Below, piece by piece: positions 16,801 to 23,418 of a stretch of DNA of 24,477 nt; positions within the stretch are counted from its first letter, which is position 1; each line of letters begins with the position of its first letter. The stretch is from Acidobacteriaceae bacterium (GTDB lineage Bacteria > Acidobacteriota > Terriglobia > Terriglobales > Acidobacteriaceae). A program made the position numbers and the translations under genes. Location: positions 39,782-64,258 of the forward strand of contig PMCH01000235.1 in assembly GCA_003154055.1 (NCBI GenBank). The letters are read 5' to 3'. Below the pieces are notes generated by a model. The model made no database searches. It was given only the letters and a program-made list of their open reading frames with translations, and was not told the DNA's origin.

Positions 16801-17841
16801 AACCTGTTCCCCACCGCCGGCGGCGCGCAAGGCATCAGCGGTGCCGCTACTGGGATTCCAGCCGATCCCACGGCAACTCAGAACATGTACGACCTCTATA
16901 TGTGGTACGGAATCCAGGCAATTGGCGCGCTCCAATACCTCGACACACAATGTTTCCCTGGATGCGCGCAACTAGCAGGACAGTCAGCACCCACGACGTA
17001 CAACTTCTTCGATCCACAGTTCTCAACCATGTTCTCCTGGAGTTCGATCGGCTACAGCTACTACAACGGCCTGCTGTTCTCGCTACGGCGCCACGCAGGG
17101 AATGTGCAGTTCGACTTCAACTACACTTATTCCCATTCCATTGACATGAACTCCAACGCCGAGCGCATCAGCATGTATGAAGGAGGATGGAGTGCGGTGT
17201 CCCGCAGCGGACAGACGGTCAATGCATGGATGCCATACCAGCTACGGGCTTCCTCCGATTACGACCTGCGGCATCAAATCAACGCTAACTGGCTCTACAG
17301 CTTGCCTTTCGGCCATGGCCAACGGTTCGCTAGCGATTCAGGCAAAGTTCTAAATCTGTTCATCGGTGGATGGCAACTCTCTGGAATCGGGCGCTGGACA
17401 AGCGGATTCCCATTCAGCGTTGCAACATTTGCCTATCCGACAAACTGGTGGCAGGATTCTCGTGCGTTTCTAACCGGTCACGTGACCACCGGAACCTATA
17501 CCGACGTGAACGGACAACCAAACGTGTTCAAACAGAGCACAGCCGGCCCGGACGCTCTCTCTTCCCAGTTCCGCTATGCATATGTTGGGGAATCCGGCCA
17601 ACGCAACAACCTTCGCGGCCCGGGCTACTTTGGGATTGACCTCAGCCTCGGGAAGACATTCCAGTTCACTGAACGCCAAGCACTTCGCTTTCAGTGGGAC
17701 ACTTACAACGTCACGAATTCCGTCCGCTTTGATGTGGGAACCATCAGCAATCAACTCTACTACTCGAACACGCTCGGGGAGTACTCGCGGACTCTGACCA
17801 AGTCACGCGTGATGCAATTTGGGCTGAGGTACAGCTTCTGA
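13873..17841 (+). CDS. TonB-dependent receptor, Oar-like, with N-terminal carboxypeptidase-regulatory-like domain
   Basis: Outer-membrane active-transport channel of 1322 residues. The start is ATG 13873, with GGAGGA four bases upstream and the signal peptide (VLVSCLLLLALLSLCAA) directly after; a GTG at 13771 would place the operator inside the gene and add 34 residues before the signal. Domains: Ig-like carboxypeptidase-regulatory fold at about 29-115 (LHGTVADQQSLVISGATIIL, GFYEFLQLPPGAYHLTISAKGF), plug at about 125-260 (SVNGARSDQTNLTVDGLDNND), then a long beta-barrel with many aromatic girdle strands, ending in the terminal strand VMQFGLRYSF. No SusD partner is next to it, as is usual for this receptor type in Acidobacteria. 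Operator 3 and the shared promoter boxes tie it to the GH2/esterase locus, so it likely takes up the substrate of those enzymes. The substrate is unknown. Confidence 0.94.
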   Translation: MVTHSLRNVLVSCLLLLALLSLCAAQGTTSLHGTVADQQSLVISGATIILEDPQRGLHRQTESNQAGFYEFLQLPPGAYHLTISAKGFKALSHGNLVLQVASPATFNATLSVGAAAERVEVHASDVPLINSTDATLGNNFDNKQVLLLPSEGRNPVELLSLQPGVTYTGNQVDQSTDSRGGSVNGARSDQTNLTVDGLDNNDQMEGQAFSGVLRTPSESIEEFRVTTSSSNADAGRSSGAQVALSTKSGTNVFHGSLYEYNRSSLGEANDWFNKRAQVANGEPNKPGQLIRNTYGGAIGGPVMKNRLYFFFNYEGQRSREAAQVTENVPSDALRQGILQYYCDSSDPNCSTSNSVVNVQEVGGQMVASLTPANIAAMDQGCSNPTPPLVVTCPLGSGVNPAMLALWNGQDTLPNGMTVPAYPHANTNSGGGDGLNILGYTFSAPQPNDQNTYLARVDYNLTANGNHRLFVRGNVMKDRFLWAPLFPGQTAPATWTDDSKGIFAGYTAVFSPHVVNNLRYGFIRQSNSTKGENPYSHFGMWNMSDQVSFWRTTMLDVPVNQIVDDVTWTRGKHTWQFGGNWRLVLNNRLSDAQNYFSASPMPSNLGPAGAIAGSGLDLDPGSLAGSGYPYVSGWFGGSYDGAVTDLTGITGGISAVYMQDKNGPIPTATLVPRHFKANEMEFYGQDTWHVASNLTLTFGLRYTLLQPPYETSGNQVLPNPQLGDFFAQRAAAMNQGRTYTPAISFVLGGAANGKPSYWGWDYGDVAPRLAFAWSPSSSSSYAHWATGNPGQSSIRGGFGMYYDHFGQGIVNTFDRQGSLGLTTWLQNPGYVESTNCAARFVDLTTIPGTPACPLTQGGNPVPQLPGPPTYGFPFTPPSEGQNGAFAVGWGVDNRVKTPYVYSFDLAYSRELPRNLSIEVSYNGRLGHRLMQELDLAQPLNVRDPKSGMTYYEAAQMLEKYAAAGTPEDKVPNIPFWENLFPTAGGAQGISGAATGIPADPTATQNMYDLYMWYGIQAIGALQYLDTQCFPGCAQLAGQSAPTTYNFFDPQFSTMFSWSSIGYSYYNGLLFSLRRHAGNVQFDFNYTYSHSIDMNSNAERISMYEGGWSAVSRSGQTVNAWMPYQLRASSDYDLRHQINANWLYSLPFGHGQRFASDSGKVLNLFIGGWQLSGIGRWTSGFPFSVATFAYPTNWWQDSRAFLTGHVTTGTYTDVNGQPNVFKQSTAGPDALSSQFRYAYVGESGQRNNLRGPGYFGIDLSLGKTFQFTERQALRFQWDTYNVTNSVRFDVGTISNQLYYSNTLGEYSRTLTKSRVMQFGLRYSF

Positions 17842-18237
17842 GTAATGTCGACGAATATCTAGCCGAACAACTTAAGTTGCTCCATAACCCAAGTTTTTCA
17901 AACATGTCAGGCGGCCGATTCGGGACGCCTATTTTCTTGTGATTGCAGAGGAGGCAGAGCAGACCTTTTGGAGAGATGCGATCCCGGGCGGCTCAGCGAC
18001 ACTAATCAGTGGCCATAAACGGGCTTGTGGGAAGTGGGAACCAGGGTTCGGGGCGGATTGTCGGCAATCCAGAAGCAATGGCGAGAGCAGGACCTCCTGA
18101 AATCATGGATCAATTATTGGCCCAGATGGCCCCAGATCGAGCCTCGTCGAGATTGAAATATGCAGTACATCCAGGAGATGCGAACCTGAGACGTCCACCG
18201 GACAGCGGTAGCACTCATGCATTTGCTCGCCGGGGAC
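17842..18237. other. Intergenic region after the receptor gene
   Basis: Nearly 400 bases without a credible gene. It holds a perfect 12-base palindrome CAACTTAAGTTG (17868-17879), the probable terminator at 17909-17939 and a small hairpin GGATTG-TCGG-CAATCC (18055-18070). Short frames here lack ribosome sites and recognisable content. Confidence 0.5.
17909..17939 (+). terminator. Probable terminator after the TonB receptor gene
   Basis: AGGCG (17909-17913) and CGCCT (17926-17930) form the outer stem, with an inner CCG/CGG pair, and are followed by the T-rich tract ATTTTCTT. It lies 68 bases past the receptor stop codon. Confidence 0.5.
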
Positions 18238-18471
18238 CTAGCCTCGCTTCTTAGCTGCCCTGACCTTTGCCCAGCGTGCCCTCTGCGCGGCTGCAATTCT
18301 CTTGCGGCCGGCGGCCGACATGATTCGCTTCTTCCGACCAGGCTTATTTCCCTGCAGGTAGACTTTCCCGAATGCTGTGAGCGCAGCTGTTACGCGGTGC
18401 AGTTCGTCTTCAAGTCGCGTGCGTTCCTTCTGGAGTTGACTCACCACAGACTGCATCAGTGTTTTTGGCAT
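18238..18471 (-). CDS. Small, highly basic protein with coiled-coil N-terminus, likely nucleic-acid binding
   Basis: A 77-residue protein. Residues 7-35 (QSVVSQLQKERTRLEDELHR and following) form a heptad-like coiled coil; residues 42-77 are rich in Lys/Arg, with GRKKRIMSAAGRKRIAAAQ followed by RARWAKVRAAKKRG. I recognise this tail as a recurring pattern in small uncharacterised Acidobacterial proteins; it resembles the basic, alanine-rich tails of DNA-binding proteins. A dimeric chromatin- or RNA-binding protein is plausible, but no function is established to my knowledge. It stands alone on the minus strand between two plus-strand genes. The ATG at 18471 has only a weak upstream purine stretch (GGG). 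The protein pattern is convincing enough to call it a real gene. Confidence 0.75.
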   Translation of the reverse strand: MPKTLMQSVVSQLQKERTRLEDELHRVTAALTAFGKVYLQGNKPGRKKRIMSAAGRKRIAAAQRARWAKVRAAKKRG

Positions 18472-18824
18472 CCCGGGATTTTATCATCCGCATTTGGACA
18501 CCAAGGTAGTTTCCACGGAAGCTGTATCCGTTCTCGATAACGACCAATTCTAGGGGCAGGGTCGACAGGGGTCGGCCCATGTGCTGTCGGAACCTGACTC
18601 CCGGCCGCCCACTCCAGCTGCTCCTGCCCGTGCTGGCCGAAAGACCACAGGTTAATGTCGCCTGTCCATCCGCGCACGGCTCCTCTGCGGTCTTCCAGCG
18701 GTGTAGCAGGACCCATCTGTAGAGCCGCCTCGATCGTGTAGCCCTTTCGCTCCAACATCCCTAGACACCCTTCCTAAGTTGAGGTACGCTTGGTCTCCTT
18801 CCCAGCCGCCCCCAGGAGATCACC
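18472..18824. other. Intergenic region before the 455-residue secreted protein gene
   Basis: About 350 bases. A minus-strand open frame at 18456-18758 exists but has no recognisable domain and overlaps the small basic gene's start, so I do not call it. The AT-rich stretch TGATAAAAT (minus, near 18480) could be part of the small gene's promoter. Nothing else is seen apart from the ribosome site AGGAG at 18814-18818. Confidence 0.45.
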
Positions 18825-20192
18825 ATGACCATCCGCAGATTCGGGACACTGGTTTCGCTATGCCTCGTTCCAGTACTGTCCGTGGCCGCGTGGGCGCAGG
18901 GCGTTCAACCTTACCCGAATGCGTTCACCGATCGGGCGGTCCACCCAAAGACTCCAATGGCCCCACCACCCGTCAACACAGTGTTTCAGGATCCCGATTT
19001 CGGATCGCTCATGGTCCGGGTAACCGACCACAACACGAACCTGAAACGTCTCCACAGCTACTTCCGAAATCCCGAAACGGAGACCAATGCGTGGAGTGCC
19101 GACGGACAAAGGTTTTTTCTGGTCGGCGAACAGAAGGCGACGCTCGCGTTTGGCTTCGACCCGTCCACCATGCTCGTCAGCGCCCTGCCGGGCGCTGAAG
19201 CCGGCGGAGGCTTTGCCATTCCTCTAGCGGCAGGACCAACCTTCAGTTTTGTGGATCCCGATCTGATGTACGGAACCATGGCAGAAGCACACTTGACGAT
19301 CGCCAGTTTCCGGTACTCAACGGGTGCGATAACGCCCTTGATCGACACCACTACCTGCGGAATGCAGCCGCCGCTGGTGGCAGGGAAACACGTGAATAGC
19401 AGCGACATCTCGATTTCAGCCGACGACAATCGCATCGAGATCAACGCCGGTGGAAACCAGTTCGGCAATCGTACCTTCGTGATTGTCTACGACAAGAAAC
19501 TCGGGTGCCGCTGGTACAACACTCAAACCGGACAGATTGGCGGAAGCTGGGGACCGGCGGGGCAGGCAGTCGTCCCCGAAAATTTTCTCATCAACCACGC
19601 TTATCTTTCCGGAAGCGGCCAATATGTGAAGATTTCAGTAGGCCACGTTGGATACTACGTCTGGGACGTGACCTCGTTGAACGTGAAACCGTGCTACGCG
19701 CACGGAGGTCGCTTTTGTGGTGGTTATGGATCGCTCGGATACGACACCCAAATCAACGCCCCTGGCGTTACCGACGAGATGAACACTTTCCGGCGCCCGC
19801 TGAGCGACCTCGCGGACCTCACCCAACTCGTTAATCCATTGCCACTGCCTCACCTCTGGGGGATGGAAAAGCACTTTACCTGGAGCGGCGGACATCTGAA
19901 CAACAACGTTCCGGTTTGTGGCGCCACCTACAGCCCGCACGGGATCGCCGACGTGAAGCAACCCTACGACGGGGAGATCTTCTGCATCGAGACCGATGGC
20001 ATTGCCTCGACGATCTGGCGGTTCGCGCACAATCGCGCGATCTGGGATCCCGAGTATTACTGGTCCGATCCGTTCGGGAATGCTTCTCTCGATGGACGTT
20101 TCCTCATGTTCTCCTCGAGCTGGGACGGGCAAGTCGGCACGAACAAGAGTGGCGATCCTCGCTCCGATGTGTGGATCGTAAAGCTAAGGTAA
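18825..20192 (+). CDS. Secreted protein of unknown function, possible beta-propeller fold
   Basis: A 455-residue protein with a clear signal peptide (FGTLVSLCLVPVLSVAAWA, cleavage near residue 24). ATG 18825 has AGGAG six bases upstream. The mature part contains repeated short beta-strand-like stretches such as NAWSADGQRFFLVGEQKATLAF, FRYSTGAITPLID, YVKISVGHVGYYVWDVTSL and RFLMFSSSWDGQVG, ending DVWIVKLR. The alternation of SADGQRFF-like turns and WDV/WIV strands resembles TolB/WD-type beta-propellers. Cys residues occur in possible pairs (for example CYAHGGRFCGG), fitting an exported protein. I do not recognise the family by name. The next gene on the same strand (HAF-repeat protein) starts 71 bases later and may be co-transcribed, although a hairpin lies between them. 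Confidence 0.85.
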   Translation: MTIRRFGTLVSLCLVPVLSVAAWAQGVQPYPNAFTDRAVHPKTPMAPPPVNTVFQDPDFGSLMVRVTDHNTNLKRLHSYFRNPETETNAWSADGQRFFLVGEQKATLAFGFDPSTMLVSALPGAEAGGGFAIPLAAGPTFSFVDPDLMYGTMAEAHLTIASFRYSTGAITPLIDTTTCGMQPPLVAGKHVNSSDISISADDNRIEINAGGNQFGNRTFVIVYDKKLGCRWYNTQTGQIGGSWGPAGQAVVPENFLINHAYLSGSGQYVKISVGHVGYYVWDVTSLNVKPCYAHGGRFCGGYGSLGYDTQINAPGVTDEMNTFRRPLSDLADLTQLVNPLPLPHLWGMEKHFTWSGGHLNNNVPVCGATYSPHGIADVKQPYDGEIFCIETDGIASTIWRFAHNRAIWDPEYYWSDPFGNASLDGRFLMFSSSWDGQVGTNKSGDPRSDVWIVKLR

Positions 20193-20223
20193 CTAGAGAA
20201 CTCTCCCCGAGCACTTTTGGTGA

Positions 20224-20241
20224 GGCGAGGCACGCCTCGCC
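20224..20241. repeat. Hairpin GGCGAGG-CACG-CCTCGCC between two secreted-protein genes
   Basis: A perfect 7-pair GC-rich stem with a 4-base loop in the 71-base gap between the 455-residue gene and the HAF-repeat gene. No T-run follows. It may be a partial terminator, an mRNA-stabilising element or a copy of a dispersed palindromic repeat; no second copy was noticed in this window. Confidence 0.45.
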
Positions 20242-20263
20242 GGGGAATCACGGAGTCACGTTG

Positions 20264-21139
20264 ATGCAACTAACTGCAAGAACGCTGGCATTCTGCCTGA
20301 CCTCCGGTGCGCTGCTGTTCGCAGCCGACTATCGCTACGCAAAGATTGACGTACCCAACTCCACCCTCACAATTGTGAATGGCGTGAACGCCCGGGGGGA
20401 CCTCGTTGGACGCTATGACAACGCCAAGGGCGGCACCCATGGATTTCTGCGGCGAAACGGAGTGTTCACGACCATCGGCGTTCCTCAAGCCACATTCACG
20501 GCGGCGCGCGGTATCAATGCGCGAGGAGACATCGTGGGGCGGGCGGACGACGCCGCGGGCCACCAGCACGGATTTCTGCTGCGCGACGGTCAGTTCACCC
20601 TCGTTGATTTCCCGGGTGCCAGTGCGACCGTGGCTCTTGGAGTCAACAATGCCGGCGATGTCACGGGACAGTACGTCAACCCCAGCGGAGCCGAGAGCGG
20701 TTTCCTGCTGCGGGATGGAGCGTTCCATAAGGTGCGTGTGATCGATTCGTGTGGCACCGAGGTATGGATGGCACAGGACGATGGCAAGGTCTCGGTCGGC
20801 GAATTTTGCTCGCCCACCGACCATAAGATTCACGGTTATCTGAGACCCCGACCGGACAACTTCCAGAATATTGACTTCGCTGGCGCCGACTGCACATCAG
20901 CACGCTGGATCAACGAGAAGGATGACATTGTGGGCGCCTATGGCAATACCCTCGACGAATGCTCCGCGTCCCAGTTTCATGGCTTTGTGCTCCGGCAGGG
21001 TCTCTATGCCGCCATCGATTTTCCGGGCAGCATGTTCACGGATGCGCAGGCAATCAATGACTACGGAGTGATTGTGGGCGACTTTACAGACACGAACGGT
21101 GTCGTTCATGGATTCCAGGCGGTTCCGCTAGCGAAGTGA
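20264..21139 (+). CDS. Secreted HAF-repeat-like protein
   Basis: A 291-residue exported protein with signal peptide LAFCLTSGALLFAA. The start is ATG 20264 with GGAG eight bases upstream; the frame is open much further upstream, but that part overlaps the preceding gene and reads as nonsense. The body is a tandem of about six units of some 43-48 residues, each with a GxNxxGDxVG core: GVNARGDLVG (40-49), GINARGDIVG (83-92), GVNNAGDVTG (126-135), a degenerate unit near 169-179, WINEKDDIVG (215-224) and AINDYGVIVG (263-272), each followed by an HGF-L strand and a FT-ID-FPGA strand. This matches the extracellular HAF-repeat family, predicted to form a beta-propeller. Function is not established; a surface or cell-envelope role is inferred. 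It likely shares transcription with the upstream gene. Confidence 0.88.
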   Translation: MQLTARTLAFCLTSGALLFAADYRYAKIDVPNSTLTIVNGVNARGDLVGRYDNAKGGTHGFLRRNGVFTTIGVPQATFTAARGINARGDIVGRADDAAGHQHGFLLRDGQFTLVDFPGASATVALGVNNAGDVTGQYVNPSGAESGFLLRDGAFHKVRVIDSCGTEVWMAQDDGKVSVGEFCSPTDHKIHGYLRPRPDNFQNIDFAGADCTSARWINEKDDIVGAYGNTLDECSASQFHGFVLRQGLYAAIDFPGSMFTDAQAINDYGVIVGDFTDTNGVVHGFQAVPLAK

Positions 21140-21281
21140 ACAAGTCCGCACATTCTCCATTTCACCAACAACCGACCACTCGGTTTTTCCGAGAATCGTG
21201 CGTGTAGTCGCCTGATTGCGTCAGCAATCCACTGCTTTCCCCGGCCAGCCTGTTGTCGTTCTGGTGGATTGATTCCGTAAC
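21140..21281. terminator. Convergent gap with two hairpins
   Basis: The gap between the converging HAF-repeat and sulfotransferase genes holds CTCGG-TTTTT-CCGAG (about 21179-21193) and GATTGC-GTCA-GCAATC (21214-21229). Neither has a classical T-tail, but they are the probable transcription ends for one or both genes. Confidence 0.35.
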
Positions 21282-22262
21282 TCAGCTCTGCAGCACGAGA
21301 CGACTCATGTTCACAAAGCGCCCGAGCGGAGTCTTCAGCCGGGACCATTCCTTCAGGGAATAGAAAGGAGGATAGATGGCTCTCAACGTTCGGAGGCGGA
21401 GGTGGGGCTTCTGCGGATTTGGCCCGCAGAGCGGATACTGCAATTCCTCAAGCTCATCGCCGATCAGCGATTCGAGCTGCTGGACTTCTTCTGTAGAAAG
21501 TTGTTTTTTCCAGCGTCCCACCGGTTCGAAGCTTCCCGAACGAAGCTCGGAGGGGAAGGATGTGTTTGGCGTGGAGACGACTCCGAGTTGCGAGCTCTGG
21601 ATGTGATCGTAGTCGAGTGGCAGGCCGATGAATTCGCCCACCTGATCTAAGGTTTGCTGCGGTTTGAGAACGAGGTCTTCGAAGCGTATTTCGATGTAAT
21701 CTTCGCCGAGTTCGCGGCCGGAGCGGCGTCCAGTCTGGACTTTCCACCTCCAGTGCAAAGCGGAGACGAGCAGGCGATGCTGCCGGTCCCAAGGAAAGGG
21801 GCGGATGAAACCCTTGGTGTGAAGAGCGTAGGCAACGTCGCGTCCGTCTCGGATGACGTGAATGAAGAGCGCTTTGGGAATCTGGCTCTTGATGGCACGC
21901 ATGTGGAGCAGGTTGTCAGGGCCCCAGACGGCCCACCGCTTGTAACCCTTGGCCTGGGCCATCTCCTCCATCACCGTGGAAAGGAAATCTCCGCCGGTCG
22001 AGATTTTGTTGAGCACACGATCGGTGATCTGCTGCGGATCGAGACCGGTGAGGCGGCATTGTGTGCTGCGCACCCAGTACTTCATAAGTTCTTCGCGGTT
22101 GCGGCGGTGGCGGAAGTCTCCGAAGCGCGGGATCAGCACGTCAAAGACGACGGGCTCGGTCCGGTATTGCGGAAAATGTCCGGAGGACAGGAGAAGGTGG
22201 TAGAGCAGAGTATTCCCGGAGCGGGCCGAACCGACAACGAAGATTGGGGCTCGATCTCTCAT
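21282..22262 (-). CDS. PAPS-dependent sulfotransferase family protein
   Basis: Predicted to transfer sulfate from PAPS to a hydroxyl or amino group of a glycan or other acceptor; 326 residues, the usual size. The 5'-phosphosulfate loop is VVGSARSGNTLLYHLL (about 9-24), and the 3'-phosphate site is HVIRDGRDVAYAL (135-147), where Arg138 and the Asp-Gly-Arg-Asp run fit the family. The segment YIEIRFEDLVLKPQQTL is the typical RYEDL helix, and VGRWKKQLS near 273-281 matches the C-terminal PAPS-binding region. A possible catalytic His is among those at 120, 135 and 148. ATG 22262 lies 6 bases after the epimerase stop, so the two genes are translationally linked. No signal peptide is seen, suggesting cytoplasmic action on a nascent, lipid-linked or nucleotide-linked glycan. 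The acceptor is unknown. Confidence 0.92.
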   Translation of the reverse strand: MRDRAPIFVVGSARSGNTLLYHLLLSSGHFPQYRTEPVVFDVLIPRFGDFRHRRNREELMKYWVRSTQCRLTGLDPQQITDRVLNKISTGGDFLSTVMEEMAQAKGYKRWAVWGPDNLLHMRAIKSQIPKALFIHVIRDGRDVAYALHTKGFIRPFPWDRQHRLLVSALHWRWKVQTGRRSGRELGEDYIEIRFEDLVLKPQQTLDQVGEFIGLPLDYDHIQSSQLGVVSTPNTSFPSELRSGSFEPVGRWKKQLSTEEVQQLESLIGDELEELQYPLCGPNPQKPHLRLRTLRAIYPPFYSLKEWSRLKTPLGRFVNMSRLVLQS

Positions 22263-22268
22263 CTGTGC

Positions 22269-23318
22269 TTACGCCGCGGTGCGCGTGACAGACTCCGTCC
22301 AGGCTGGATCAGCGGTCGGACGCAACGCTGCGGTCTTGGCGGTCTGAGACCAGGTGCGGTGTTTCAGACGGCAACGGTTCTTGGTATAGAGAAATGCCAG
22401 ATAGACTTCTGCGCGATCGAGGGTGGAAAGGCGCGCCGGCTCCCATCGGGTCGCGTACTCGGCGAAAACTTTCTCGTTAGTCAGCCGGGCCAGGATCTTC
22501 AAGAGGAGATGATGCGAACAGTGATAGGCGGGCGGACAGAGGTATCCACGATTGTGGTACCAGCTCCACTTGTCGCGATAGTTCCAGTACGGCAACGTGT
22601 TCTTCAAGCCCATTACACCTTCGTCGAAGAGGCGCCCGACCTCGGAGTCCGCGGTTTCGACAAACAGGTCATACAAGCCGAGCAGGGAGATCATGAAGCC
22701 GTCGAGAATCCCGGGTGCGCGGCCGCCGGGGACTTCGGTGTAGAGAACGTGGTTGTCCATGGTGATGCGAATGCCATCCTCGGGAACAGTGAGCGCGAAA
22801 ATGCGCGCCGAGCCAGCGAGGAGTTCGAGGAGCCGGGGCCGGCGGGTGACACGCCAGCCGCGGACGAGCGCACTGATGGCGAGTCCCTGGGCATGAGCCG
22901 AAATCCAGGGTGACTTGAGGCGAAGCTGTCCGACGAGATAGTCGAAGTTCATCGGCCAGACGACGGCTCCGTCGGGGCGCACCACGGCATTGGCCTCAAG
23001 CCAGTCGATCTGCTTCAGAAAGATGTCGAGGTACCTGGAATCGTTTCCGCGTAGATAGTGCCCGAGATTCACGAGGCCGTACCAGGCGATGTAGGCGGGC
23101 CAGTAAGCGGAGCCGGTCTGGCGATACCAGGCCTGGGGAATACCGTTGGAGTCCATGCGCATGGCTTCCCAGGCGAGCTTGTCGCTGTAGAAATAGTAGT
23201 GAAGCGAGTCCTTCGGGCCGGCGCCAGGAACGACGTCGAGGGGATAGCGGAAACTGAATTGGAACACTTCTTTCCTGACGGCACGTACAGCGCAGCGAAC
23301 GGACTCGAAACTGGGCAC
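22269..23318 (-). CDS. D-glucuronyl C5-epimerase family protein (heparosan epimerase-like)
   Basis: Predicted to invert C5 of D-glucuronic acid in a polysaccharide, yielding L-iduronic acid. The protein (349 residues from GTG 23318) matches the C-terminal catalytic region of animal GLCE: SPWISAHAQGLAISALVRG, YTEVPGGRAPGILDGFMIS leading into LLGLYDLF, and PPAYHCSHHLLLKIL, all in family order within an alpha/alpha barrel rich in Trp/Tyr. By eye against the animal EEYPT motif, the Glu is kept but the following Tyr is Val here; the Tyr before the HxxxH-like helix is kept. GTG 23318 is chosen because GGAGG lies six bases upstream; a TTG at 23360 would start inside the T-run of a terminator-like hairpin. 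No signal peptide is apparent. It is directly followed by the sulfotransferase, the same pairing as in heparan sulfate synthesis. Confidence 0.88.
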   Translation of the reverse strand: MPSFESVRCAVRAVRKEVFQFSFRYPLDVVPGAGPKDSLHYYFYSDKLAWEAMRMDSNGIPQAWYRQTGSAYWPAYIAWYGLVNLGHYLRGNDSRYLDIFLKQIDWLEANAVVRPDGAVVWPMNFDYLVGQLRLKSPWISAHAQGLAISALVRGWRVTRRPRLLELLAGSARIFALTVPEDGIRITMDNHVLYTEVPGGRAPGILDGFMISLLGLYDLFVETADSEVGRLFDEGVMGLKNTLPYWNYRDKWSWYHNRGYLCPPAYHCSHHLLLKILARLTNEKVFAEYATRWEPARLSTLDRAEVYLAFLYTKNRCRLKHRTWSQTAKTAALRPTADPAWTESVTRTAA

Positions 23319-23358
23319 GTAGACCCTCCAGAAGGAACGAACTAACCCGCGCTCTGTC

Positions 23359-23384
23359 AAAAACCTTTCGGGGCGAAAGCCCCC
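23359..23384 (-). terminator. Terminator-like double hairpin before the epimerase gene
   Basis: On the minus strand CTTTCG-CCC-CGAAAG (23379-23365) is followed by G and five T (23363-23359), a good intrinsic terminator. An overlapping, mutually exclusive stem GGGGC-TTTC-GCCCC (23383-23370) uses part of the same bases. It lies 36 bases past the stop of the small secreted gene and about 40 bases before the epimerase start, so it may end or attenuate transcription into the epimerase and sulfotransferase genes. Confidence 0.5.
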
Positions 23385-23418
23385 TCATCACAGGAAAACC
23401 TGTTCTTTGGACCATTCA

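Noticed and set aside
17868..17879. Perfect palindrome CAACTTAAGTTG as a fourth LacI operator
   Set aside because: It lacks the central GCGC/CG of the other three sites and lies after a gene rather than before one.
18456..18758. Minus-strand frame of 100 codons before the small basic gene
   Set aside because: No ribosome site, no family pattern, Pro/Gly/Trp-rich composition without order, and overlap with the supported small gene in another frame.
23319..23360. TTG start and TTGACA box at 23360-23355 before the epimerase
   Set aside because: The TTG falls in the T-run of a terminator-like hairpin with AAAGG only 3 bases away. The TTGACA as a promoter would start transcription at about the ribosome site and has no good -10, so it is likely a by-product of the T-run.
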